Origin: an uncultured Paraglaciecola sp. | GTDB taxonomy: Bacteria > Pseudomonadota > Gammaproteobacteria > Enterobacterales > Alteromonadaceae | Reading direction: 5' to 3' | Length of the DNA: 7,962 nucleotides | Assembly: GCA_905479025.1 (NCBI GenBank) | Contig: CAJQKX010000381.1 | Span: 1-7,962 of the forward strand | Shown here: positions 1 to 5,639 of the stretch, in pieces | Numbering within the stretch: the stretch's first letter is position 1 | Layout of the letters: each line of letters starts with the position of its first letter | The notes under the pieces: model-generated | What the model was told of the DNA's origin: nothing | The model's database searches: none | The model's input: the letters and a program-made list of their open reading frames with translations, nothing else | Program-made: the position numbers and the translations under genes

Positions 1-1
1 T

Positions 2-541
2 TCAGAGATAACAGCAGACATCTTGGCCATGGCAGATGGCGCGACCAGTGCAGTTGGCACAGGTGGCATGATAACTAAAGTAGAAGCAGCTCAAAAAGCG
101 ACCTTGCACGGTATTGATACCTATATAGTGAATGGTTTTAATAAGTTGTCATTTACCAAGTTGCTAAACGGCGAAAACCCGGGCACACATTTCTCATCCG
201 ATCCTTCTCCAATGAAAGAACATTTACACTGGATGACACATACATCTACCGCTCAGGGTGAAGTGATAGTTGAAGATAACTTTACCGCCAAACTAGACGC
301 GCACAGTGAAGCGCTCACCAGTGACGACTTAATAGAGGTTAAAGGTGAATTTGCCGTAGGTGATACGATATTGGTACGCAAACATGATGGTACTAAGTTG
401 GCAAAAGCTAAATCAAACTACAGTAGTTGTTTATTGAATTTTATTACTAATCAAGAAGATAAAAATTTTGCGAGTGATTTTCAAGAACAAACTGGCCCGA
501 TTATCTCAGATAAACATGTCGCCCTGTTAGAGACATTATGA
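2..541 (+). CDS. proB: Glutamate 5-kinase, C-terminal part (5' end outside window)
   Basis: ProB phosphorylates L-glutamate to glutamyl-5-phosphate, the first committed step of proline synthesis, in the cytoplasm. The frame is open from base 2, so the gene enters from the left; about 179 residues are visible against roughly 367 for the E. coli enzyme. The visible part begins in the amino-acid-kinase domain with the hallmark DGATSAVGTGGMITK segment, matching the SLGTGGMxTK nucleotide/substrate loop of ProB, followed by GIDTYIVNG. From about residue 75 it becomes a PUA-type domain: GEVIVEDN, then VKGEFAVGDTILV and SNYSS, which align with the VTGNFSRGEVIRI and SRYNS stretches of E. coli ProB. 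No stop or frameshift is seen. The first in-window start-like codons are internal and not the true start. The stop is two bases before the ATG of the proA remnant, so this was the first gene of a proB-proA operon. The assignment is firm; whether the unseen N-terminal half is intact cannot be judged. Confidence 0.93.
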   Translation, partial: SEITADILAMADGATSAVGTGGMITKVEAAQKATLHGIDTYIVNGFNKLSFTKLLNGENPGTHFSSDPSPMKEHLHWMTHTSTAQGEVIVEDNFTAKLDAHSEALTSDDLIEVKGEFAVGDTILVRKHDGTKLAKAKSNYSSCLLNFITNQEDKNFASDFQEQTGPIISDKHVALLETL

Positions 542-543
542 GC

Positions 544-1023
544 ATGATAAGAACGTTCACACTAAGTACGGCTTAAGCATCCAAGGTGTTAGCCATTTTA
601 GGGGAGTCAATTAAAACTAGGTAGTGGTTGTTATAGATACGACATTGCGTGAAAAAAGCAAACAATTCTTACCGCATGTAAATAAGACTTAGTGCAGGCA
701 AAGAAAATAATTTGAGCAATTCGATAATTGACAGGCTCACCTTAAATGATGAAAGAATTGTAGCTATGGCATTATCAATTAAAGTTATTGCTGGTTTGGC
801 AGGCCCCATTGGTGCTAAATGAGTGGTCAACAATCGTCCTAATGGATTGCAAATTCGCAAGATGGGTGTGATTCTTCGCGTTTTTCTGATGGTAGTGCAC
901 TCGGGCTAGGTGCAGAAATTGGTATCGCGACAACTCAGCTTTATGCTTATAGGCCGATGGGTGAAGCATCACTAACGACCGAGAAATATTTGGTTTATGA
1001 GCGACGAACAGATCCGTGCATAG
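544..1023 (+). pseudogene. proA: Decayed gamma-glutamyl phosphate reductase gene (proA remnant)
   Basis: An intact ProA reduces glutamyl-5-phosphate to glutamate-5-semialdehyde with NADPH. Here only about 480 bases of an expected 1250 remain. Reading from ATG 544 gives MIRTFTLSTA, then TAA at 574 and TAG at 622; the frame moves to 627-689 (TTLREKSKQFLPH), returns at 688 with SAGKENNLSNSIIDRL and GLAGPIGA, meets TGA at 820, and resumes around 838 as [11 protein letters not shown]. This matches the ProA N-terminal part (GLSEAMLDRL, LADPVG, LRLERRRVPLG in E. coli). At about 868-873 it jumps straight to the C-terminal SSRFSDG and LGLGAEIG, then [15 protein letters not shown], and after one more shift QIRA and TAG at 1021. 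The missing middle includes the catalytic cysteine region (TCNTVET in E. coli). The ATG sits two bases after the proB stop. Multiple stops plus a deletion cannot be explained by sequencing error, so this is a real pseudogene. Two minus-strand frames here are shadows. Confidence 0.9.
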
Positions 1024-1851
1024 TTAGAGAAAATAATATCTTAAACTATATTACCGCTTTGTTATTTTCTATATATTGCTTGCTTTATTAGTCATCAAAA
1101 GAGCCTGCAGCACCGGGAAACACCACAGGACTCTCAAAACCCTCTTTGCTCACACTGGCGACACCAAAAAAGTAGTTGTCTATTACCACATTTTCTAATG
1201 TGTATTGGGTAACGTCACCGATAAATTTACTGTATTGCCATTGCGGTGAGTCGGTGTAACGCCAATAAATCTTGTATCCAGCGAGCTGCTTGTTTTGGCT
1301 TTTTTCTAGTGCCGCCCAGCTCAATGAAGTACTGGGTTGGACTGCACCTTTTATCGTTACCTTTGCTGGTGGAGAGGGCGCCCACGCCATGCCAGCCAGC
1401 GACACAGCATTTAAAGCGGTGAGTTTAGCTGCATAATCAAAATTAACACCGTCTATGGTATCGCCATATTTCACCCCATCTTCTACTCGGAGGTCTTGGT
1501 GTTGACGATCGTAATGTTCGTTAGTTTCCATAATACGTACACCTGGATAACCTAAATCGTTGAAAGGGCGATGATGTCCGCCGCGGCCAAATCTGTCTAA
1601 ACGATAAACAACCATAGTATCTAAGTTAGGAATATATCTGTCAGCCATTAAATCAATATAACGAGCCAAGTTGCGACTAGGAGAGTCTACTTCGCCACCC
1701 GTATACCTGCGTGTGCGTGCTTGTGCATCTGTTTCGGTGTAGCGAGTGCCCTCCGCAAAAATACGAGCTGTGGTATTGTTGATAACGCCATTTATGCCGG
1801 CAATATTGCCAATCATGTCGTTATTTAACACTGCTTTTAAACGCCATCCTT

Positions 1852-1858
1852 CTTTTTT
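1852..1858 (-). other. A-AAA-AAG slippery heptamer at the M28 frame break
   Basis: On the coding (minus) strand the frame runs GCA AAA AAG, so the heptamer A AAA AAG lies in the exact phase used for -1 ribosomal slippage in E. coli dnaX and many IS elements. A -1 shift here continues as GAA GGA TGG CGT TTA, which is the conserved M28 continuation. Without a shift, translation stops at TAA (1837-1839) eight codons later. I see no clear upstream Shine-Dalgarno stimulator and no convincing stem-loop 5-9 bases downstream, only a short GCTG-AAA-CAGC hairpin just before the run. A simple loss of one A is therefore at least as likely. Confidence 0.5.
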
Positions 1859-1872
1859 GCTGTTTCAGCTAA

Positions 1873-1890
1873 TATTTTCCCACCAAATAG
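1873..1890 (+). repeat. 18-base direct repeat, copy 1 (second copy at 5622-5639)
   Basis: TATTTTCCCACCAAATAG occurs identically here, antisense to the LFGGKI codons of the M28 gene, and at 5622-5639 in the serA leader, where its last two bases begin the first MetJ box. The flanks differ on both sides. An 18-base match is unexpected in 8 kb of unrelated sequence, but no mechanism is visible and it may be chance. Confidence 0.5.
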
Positions 1891-2574
1891 TCCTTGTTCT
1901 TCGCCAGCCAGAGCGGCGTAAACAATACTGCTGTTGAACTTGTATCGGCTAAGCACGCGTGCTGCTTCTATGATGCCTGCGACGCCAGAAGCATTATCAT
2001 TTGCGCCAAGTGAATCATCAGTAAAATTCATGACATCTGAAATGCGAGAGTCAATATCGCCTGACATCATAACGTAGCGGTTAGGATCAGTGCTACCCGT
2101 TTGCACCGCAATCACACTGACTACTTCAGTCGCATCAGGAATACGCTTTTCACCTTGAATGGTTTGTGATTGGAAATATACCTTTATACAACCACCACAG
2201 GCTTTAGAGATATTATCAAATTCAGACTTGATCCAGCGCCTAGCCGCACCTATTCCGCGCGTGTCCGATTTTGTTTCAGACAATGTGTGACGAGTATCAA
2301 AGCCAACTAATTTACGAATGTCCTGTTCAATACGTTTTGCAGATATCTGTTGATGAATATCATGTAACTGCTGTTTATCTTGATACTCTAATTCTGTTGC
2401 TTGTGTTGTTAGGGCAAAGATAAAAGATAGAAAGGCATATAACACTGTGTGCATCGTTCTCACAATCTGTTCCTAAATAGTTTATTTGTTAATTTAAAAT
2501 ACTTTAACGTGTTTTGAACTGATATTGTCCATTAATAGTACATATTCATTCTAAAACAATAATCGACCAATATT

Positions 2575-3471
2575 ATGATCCCACTGGTATTTCATCCTAT
2601 TTATAGCCAACTTGACTTACCTGTACGTCATCGTTTCCCTACTGAAAAATATCAAGGTATCCGAAATGCATTAGCTACTCAGGGAGTGACAGATGATAGC
2701 TTTTTCAGGCCAACTCCTGTTTCTCCAAAAGACTTATGCAAAGTCTTTAATCCACAATATGTACAACAACTCCTTACTGGAAATCTGGATGCAAAGGCAA
2801 TGCGGCGTATCGGCTTTCCTTGGTCTGCTCAGCTTATTCAGCGCTCATTAACAGCTGTAGGCGGCACTGTGTTAAGTGCCGAACTAGCCTTAGAGCATGG
2901 TAAAGCATTAAATTTGACTGGGGGTTATCATCATGCATTTGCTAATTATGGTTCTGGTTTTTGTCTTTTTAACGATTTGTACTTAGCTGCTTTGACTATG
3001 CTGAAAAGTCCTAAGATTGATAAGGTACTTATTTTCGACTGTGATGTACATCAAGGCGACGGGACTGCGAAGTTAGCTGAAAACCATACCCAAATCTATA
3101 CGGTTTCTATTCATGCAGAGAAAAACTTCCCGTACCGAAAACAACACTCAGATATGGACTTTAATTTGCTTAAAGGAACACAAGATAGCGAATATTTAGA
3201 CACAGTCGACAGTGCTTTGTATTTGGCCATTAATACTTGTCAACCTGATGCAGTCATTTATGATGCGGGGGTCGATATTCACATCAATGATGATTTGGGG
3301 CATTTAAGCATCAGTACTGAAGGGGTGTATCAAAGAGACTGCATGGTTTTTGATATTTGCAAACGTAAAGGTTTACCTGTTGCAGCGGTAATAGGTGGTG
3401 GTTATCAACGAAACATAAAAGCATTAGTTAAAGTACATCTTCAGTTATACAAAGCAGCAGGTGTTATCTAG
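2575..3471 (+). CDS. Histone-deacetylase-fold deacylase (class IV/HDAC11-like)
   Basis: This encodes a 298-residue cytoplasmic zinc-dependent deacylase of the arginase/HDAC fold, the usual length for the compact bacterial branch. No signal peptide is seen. The active site is complete: the histidine pair in GGYHH (His119-His120), the zinc ligands Asp157 and His159 in DCDVHQGDGT, Asp234 in DAGVDIHINDDLG, and the transition-state tyrosine Tyr277 in GGGYQR. The N-terminus (FHPIYSQLDLPVRHRFPTEKY) is the typical start of this branch and supports ATG 2575, although there is no good Shine-Dalgarno ahead of it. It is divergent from the M28 gene across 111 bases and appears to be a single-gene unit. 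Bacterial members remove acyl groups from small molecules (for example acetylpolyamines) or from enzymes (AcuC on acetyl-CoA synthetase); the substrate cannot be read from this sequence. Family assignment is firm, biological role unknown. Confidence 0.92.
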   Translation: MIPLVFHPIYSQLDLPVRHRFPTEKYQGIRNALATQGVTDDSFFRPTPVSPKDLCKVFNPQYVQQLLTGNLDAKAMRRIGFPWSAQLIQRSLTAVGGTVLSAELALEHGKALNLTGGYHHAFANYGSGFCLFNDLYLAALTMLKSPKIDKVLIFDCDVHQGDGTAKLAENHTQIYTVSIHAEKNFPYRKQHSDMDFNLLKGTQDSEYLDTVDSALYLAINTCQPDAVIYDAGVDIHINDDLGHLSISTEGVYQRDCMVFDICKRKGLPVAAVIGGGYQRNIKALVKVHLQLYKAAGVI

Positions 3472-3487
3472 TTGCAGATTCCTCAAA

Positions 3488-3737
3488 TTACGCAATATTT
3501 GCACGTTTACTTTTTAATTTATTTGTTATCTTTTTTTCTAAGATACCGACGAATACACCAAACTGATCACAGACAATTTCTGATTGAGCAGTATTAATAA
3601 TTGAATGCGGGGGGGGCTGGGTTTATTTTACCAGATACTTTCTCTGGTTCTACATCGATAATGAGTCGCGTTTCTCGCTCCGTTTCTATGTGGTTCAAAA
3701 TGTCCTGATAGCGATCATCATATTCATATCTAGTCAC
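3488..3737 (-). pseudogene. Unrecognised small gene (~83 codons) broken at a G8/C8 run
   Basis: On the minus strand a frame opens with GTG at 3737-3735, just after an in-frame TGA, with a weak AAGAG seven bases ahead. It reads TRYEYDDRYQDILNHIETE, then RETRLIIDVEPEKVSGKINP, into a run of eight C (G8 on the plus strand, 3609-3616). In that frame it stops a few codons later at FNY. Dropping one C lets it continue for about 40 codons: HSIINTAQSEIVCDQFGVF, then VGILEKK and a lysine-rich end (KLKSKRANIA) to TAA at 3488-3490. The product would be a charged, soluble protein with no signal peptide or membrane segment. I do not recognise the family. Two long protein-like halves joined at a homopolymer make a broken or mis-sequenced gene more likely than chance. 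It is convergent with the deacylase gene, whose stop lies 16 bases away. Confidence 0.45.
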
Positions 3738-3754
3738 TCAATCACTCTTGGTAT

Positions 3755-3776
3755 ATAGCTAAAAGCTATTTTTAGC
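3755..3776. other. Overlapping AT-rich hairpins, terminator-like
   Basis: Two mutually exclusive stems share these bases: ATAGCT-AAA-AGCTAT (3755-3769), followed by TTTTT on the plus strand, and GCTAAAA-GCTAT-TTTTAGC (3758-3776). The first could act as a weak rho-independent terminator for rightward transcription from the deacylase gene, although it lies about 285 bases past its stop. It also sits just upstream of the small minus-strand gene. Confidence 0.3.
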
Positions 3777-3788
3777 GCCATAAGTGGA

Positions 3789-3815
3789 TTGTTATCTAAT
3801 CTTTTAATTTATAAT
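3789..3815 (+). promoter_or_regulatory. Candidate sigma-70 promoter upstream of the WYL gene
   Basis: TTGTTA (3789-3794) and a perfect TATAAT (3810-3815) are separated by 15 bases, shorter than the ideal 17. If used, transcription would start near 3822 and the leader would run through both palindromes at 3892-3944 before the WYL start at 4003. A TATGAT at 3974-3979 is an alternative -10 closer to the gene but lacks a good -35. Confidence 0.3.
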
Positions 3816-3891
3816 GTTTATTGTGTCCGAGGATAATGGGAACTTGAACTACGACATTACCTTCAACTCAGGAATGATATTTTATATGGTA

Positions 3892-3944
3892 AAACATCAT
3901 GTTTAATGTGAATGAGTTATATTATTGATGTAATCATAATGATT
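3892..3944. promoter_or_regulatory. Paired 13-bp palindromes, probable operators of the WYL regulator
   Basis: AAACAT-C-ATGTTT (3892-3904) and AATCAT-A-ATGATT (3932-3944) are both perfect 6+1+6 palindromes fitting one pattern, AAwCATnATGwTT. Their centres are 40 bp apart, near four helical turns. A weaker relative, TCAT-T-ATGA (3984-3992), is centred 50 bp further on, just ahead of the start codon. BrxR/CapW-type WYL regulators are dimers known to bind inverted repeats upstream of their own genes, so autoregulation is a reasonable inference. The sequence shows the symmetry; binding is not shown. Confidence 0.5.
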
Positions 3945-4002
3945 GTATTGAAGGGGGGAATACTTTAATCTCTTATGATCTAGTCATTATGAGTCTATCT
4001 TG

Positions 4003-4908
4003 ATGGAATACCAAAATAATTTAAATGAATTACAAATAGAAAAAAAGCTGGCAGAGTTACCCCATGCACAATCAGACCGTTTGGCATTTATTGATTTTAG
4101 TCTGCAGTTTTTTGGTCATATTGCCCGTACAGATTTGATCCAACGTTTTAAAACAGGGTTGGCTGCCAGTACACGAGACTTCAGTACTTATAAAGAACTT
4201 GCCCCACATAATCTTATCTTGCGACATCAAACCAAAAGTTATCATAGAACAGATGTCTTTCAGCCAATATATAAACATGATCCAGAGGTGATTTTAACTT
4301 CCCTCAGTCGCGGTTTTGGTAATGGTATTTCAACTGGTGTCCAGCCATCTGAGCAGTGTTTTGATGCGGTCAGGCTGATACATCCGAATGTAGCAATAAT
4401 TGCCAGTATCATGCGAGCTATTCATAATAAACAAGGGGTGAAGTGTGGTTATGTTTCAGTATCATCCGGTGAAACAGAACGAGCGTTAGTGCCTCACTCA
4501 ATTATCAATAATGGTCATCGCTGGCATGTGCGTGCTTATGATCGAAAGAGTAATCGTTTTCGGGATTTTGTGTCAACCCGTTTTACTTTTATAGATTTGA
4601 TCCAAGGGGCTGTTCATGTGCATGAAGCCAGTCCTTATGACCAGCAATGGCAACAAATTGTGAATATTGTGATTGTTCCCCATCCTACTATTAAGCAGTC
4701 GAAGGCGATAGAGATGGATTACAACATGACAGATGGGATGCTTTCGATACAATTAAGAGCTGCCGTTGCTGCTTACGTATTAAGGCAATGGCAGGTGGAT
4801 TGTTCAGTGGAACAAACTCAAAATCATCATAGGTGCCAGTTGGCATTAGCTAATCTTGATGTACTTCAATTAATTGATAATATTTCTTTAGCTCCGGGGG
4901 CGGGGTAG
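4003..4908 (+). CDS. wHTH-WYL domain transcriptional regulator (BrxR/CapW-like)
   Basis: A 301-residue DNA-binding regulator. Residues about 22-90 form the winged helix of the BrxR/CapW group: RLAFIDFSLQFFGHIARTDL, then RFKTGLAASTRDFSTYKELA, PHNLIL and the YHRTDVFQPIY strand. Residues about 120-215 are the WYL domain, with GYVSVSSGETERALVPH and RWHVRAYDRKSNRFRDFVSTRF; Trp174, Arg177 and Tyr179 mark the ligand-facing patch usual in this group. A C-terminal WCX-like extension follows (VNIVIVPHP, LRAAVAAYVLRQW). ATG 4003 is chosen over the adjacent in-frame TTG at 4000; the Shine-Dalgarno is weak. Relatives repress BREX and CBASS defence operons and are thought to be relieved by a nucleotide-like ligand bound in the WYL domain. 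No defence effector lies beside it here: the next gene is convergent and degenerate. Paired palindromes upstream suggest autoregulation. The WYL assignment is firm; the defence link is inferred. Confidence 0.87.
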   Translation: MEYQNNLNELQIEKKLAELPHAQSDRLAFIDFSLQFFGHIARTDLIQRFKTGLAASTRDFSTYKELAPHNLILRHQTKSYHRTDVFQPIYKHDPEVILTSLSRGFGNGISTGVQPSEQCFDAVRLIHPNVAIIASIMRAIHNKQGVKCGYVSVSSGETERALVPHSIINNGHRWHVRAYDRKSNRFRDFVSTRFTFIDLIQGAVHVHEASPYDQQWQQIVNIVIVPHPTIKQSKAIEMDYNMTDGMLSIQLRAAVAAYVLRQWQVDCSVEQTQNHHRCQLALANLDVLQLIDNISLAPGAG

Positions 4909-4930
4909 ATCAATACAATCGCAAGTGGCA

Positions 4931-5480
4931 CTAGCGAAATGATATTATACTATTTACCGCATATTGGAGCATTTCCACTATAGGCTTTTCAGTCAGCGAA
5001 AGTATTGATAAACCAGGGTACTGCGATAAACGTTTGAGAACATAACTGACTTCTTGATTGGTATATTCGTGAAGTTCATTTTTAACATCTGAGTATTTAG
5101 AGAATAAAGTGTCAGCTTTATCAAAGAATAATATCCAACTTTCTGATTCAGCTTGTGCTGTGAGTTTTGATAGGTATGTCTCAGTTTCTCCCTTATAGTT
5201 ATCGACCAATCGTTGACAGTCAATGAAACACACGGACTCTTTAGTATGGTAAGCAAGTTGATTTAGTTGAATGGCCTTATCAGTGTTATGGACCCCAAAA
5301 AAATCAGCTTTGTGTTGATTTTTTTGCGGATTTGTCCACTGCTTCTTTTAATTTATCTGCGTCGTCTTGGTATAAATCTACGTCACGTATTGGTGCAATA
5401 GGCTTAGATAACATATGGATAAAAGAAGTTGGGCCACTGTGATATTCACTAAATAAGGTTTTGTAGGCCGTGACTGCCAC
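4931..5480 (-). pseudogene. Degenerate AAA+ ATPase-like gene, frameshifted at an A7 run
   Basis: The minus strand begins with GTG at 5480 behind a strong GAGGAG. It encodes about 58 residues (AVTAYKTLFSEYHSGPTSF, then SKPIAPIRDVDLYQDDADK) and stops at TGA 5306-5304. Removing one A from the A7 run at 5319-5325 fuses it in frame to ADFFGVHNTDKAIQLNQLAY, FIDCQRLVDNYKGETETYL, WILFFDKADTLFSKYSDVKN, TNQEVSYVLKRLSQYPGLSI and a stop at 4931, about 182 residues in all. The order matches the AAA+ core: P-loop region, KYIGETEKNL-like segment, Walker B, sensor 1. The motifs are damaged, however: the P-loop reads GVHNTDKA instead of GxxGxGKT, Walker B has FFDKAD where FFDEAD is expected (the catalytic glutamate is lysine), and no arginine finger is visible. 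It may be a true pseudogene or a non-hydrolysing ATPase-like protein with a one-base sequence error. It is convergent with the WYL gene and divergent from serA. Confidence 0.65.
5297..5325. terminator. A/T-armed inverted repeat, bidirectional terminator-like, inside ATPase remnant
   Basis: AAAAAAATCA (5297-5306) and TGATTTTTTT (5316-5325) form a perfect 10-bp stem with a 9-base loop; either strand ends in seven T. It overlaps the TGA that ends the first frame of the minus-strand gene, so it could be a real stop-plus-terminator for a 58-residue protein. The low-GC stem and the restored AAA+ frame through it argue that it may just be coding sequence. Confidence 0.4.
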
Positions 5481-5487
5481 TAGTATT

Positions 5488-5493
5488 CTCCTC
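5488..5493 (-). promoter_or_regulatory. Strong ribosome binding site fixing the GTG start at 5480
   Basis: GAGGAG on the minus strand lies seven bases before GTG 5480-5478. It is the best Shine-Dalgarno in the window and supports translation, at least formerly, from this GTG of the ATPase-like gene. Confidence 0.7.
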
Positions 5494-5559
5494 GAATTAT
5501 CGCTGCAATAATTGGCAGCTAACTAAGCCGTTAAGCACTTTGTGTATAAACAATAACTA

Positions 5560-5586
5560 TAAATCCACTTTTTTAATATGGATTTA
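5560..5586. repeat. 8-bp inverted repeat upstream of serA
   Basis: TAAATCCA (5560-5567) and TGGATTTA (5579-5586) are exact inverted copies separated by 11 bases. The right arm touches the proposed -35 of serA, so it could be an operator; it could equally be an AT-rich chance symmetry or a weak hairpin. Confidence 0.4.
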
Positions 5587-5612
5587 GTCATTATTGCCTT
5601 TCTAAATATACT
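5585..5612 (+). promoter_or_regulatory. Candidate serA promoter
   Basis: TAGTCA (5585-5590, four of six matches to TTGACA) and TATACT (5607-5612) are spaced by 16 bases. The predicted start near 5619 gives a leader of about 60 bases containing the MetJ boxes. Confidence 0.4.
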
Positions 5613-5621
5613 GATTTCTGC

Positions 5622-5639
5622 TATTTTCCCACCAAATAG
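5622..5639 (+). repeat. 18-base direct repeat, copy 2 (first copy at 1873-1890)
   Basis: TATTTTCCCACCAAATAG is identical to 1873-1890 and runs into the MetJ operator (overlap of two bases). Here it is noncoding, in the serA leader. Confidence 0.5.

Larger units (their letters stand above)
1088..2463 (-). pseudogene. Secreted M28-family zinc aminopeptidase with FN3-like tail, frameshifted
   Basis: Together the two frames (2463-1837, 208 codons; then 1831-1088) encode one M28 metallopeptidase of about 457 residues. It starts with a signal peptide: basic n-region, hydrophobic VLYAFLSFIFAL, likely cut after TTQA (about residue 22). The metal and catalytic motifs follow in family order: GDIDSR (residues 135-140), GANDNASG (Asp156), GEEQG (Glu188-Glu189), and in the second frame NNDMIGN, then HHRPFND and YDRQHQD with the last histidine ligand. 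The first ligand, His in most M28 enzymes, is Asp136 here, which I believe is typical of this subgroup. After PSPP comes a roughly 90-residue FN3-like beta domain. The GTG at 2463 is preferred over the ATG at 2454 because AGGA lies 7 bases before it on the minus strand. The reading frame breaks at an A6 run (1853-1858); one additional A would restore KKEGWRLKAVLNND. This is either a true one-base mutation, a sequencing error, or a -1 frameshift site. Confidence 0.85.

Noticed and set aside
669..972. Two overlapping minus-strand frames of 63 and 65 codons
   Set aside because: The plus strand here is clearly a proA remnant in pieces; the minus-strand translations look like nothing and lack ribosome binding sites.
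1746..1937. 63-codon plus-strand frame
   Set aside because: Antisense to the M28 peptidase coding sequence, which explains the region.
3951..3960. AAGGGGGGAA as a ribosome binding site
   Set aside because: It is about 45 bases before the WYL start and no start codon with a sensible frame follows at the right distance.
3989..4003. Five-codon leader ATG AGT CTA TCT TGA overlapping the WYL start codon
   Set aside because: Stop-start overlap is suggestive, but there is no ribosome binding site and no repeated regulatory codons.
4072..4278. 68-codon minus-strand frame
   Set aside because: Antisense to the winged-helix part of the WYL regulator.
4993..5256. 87-codon minus-strand frame overlapping the ATPase-like gene
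   Set aside because: Alternative frame of the same strand; the AAA+ motifs are all in the other frame.
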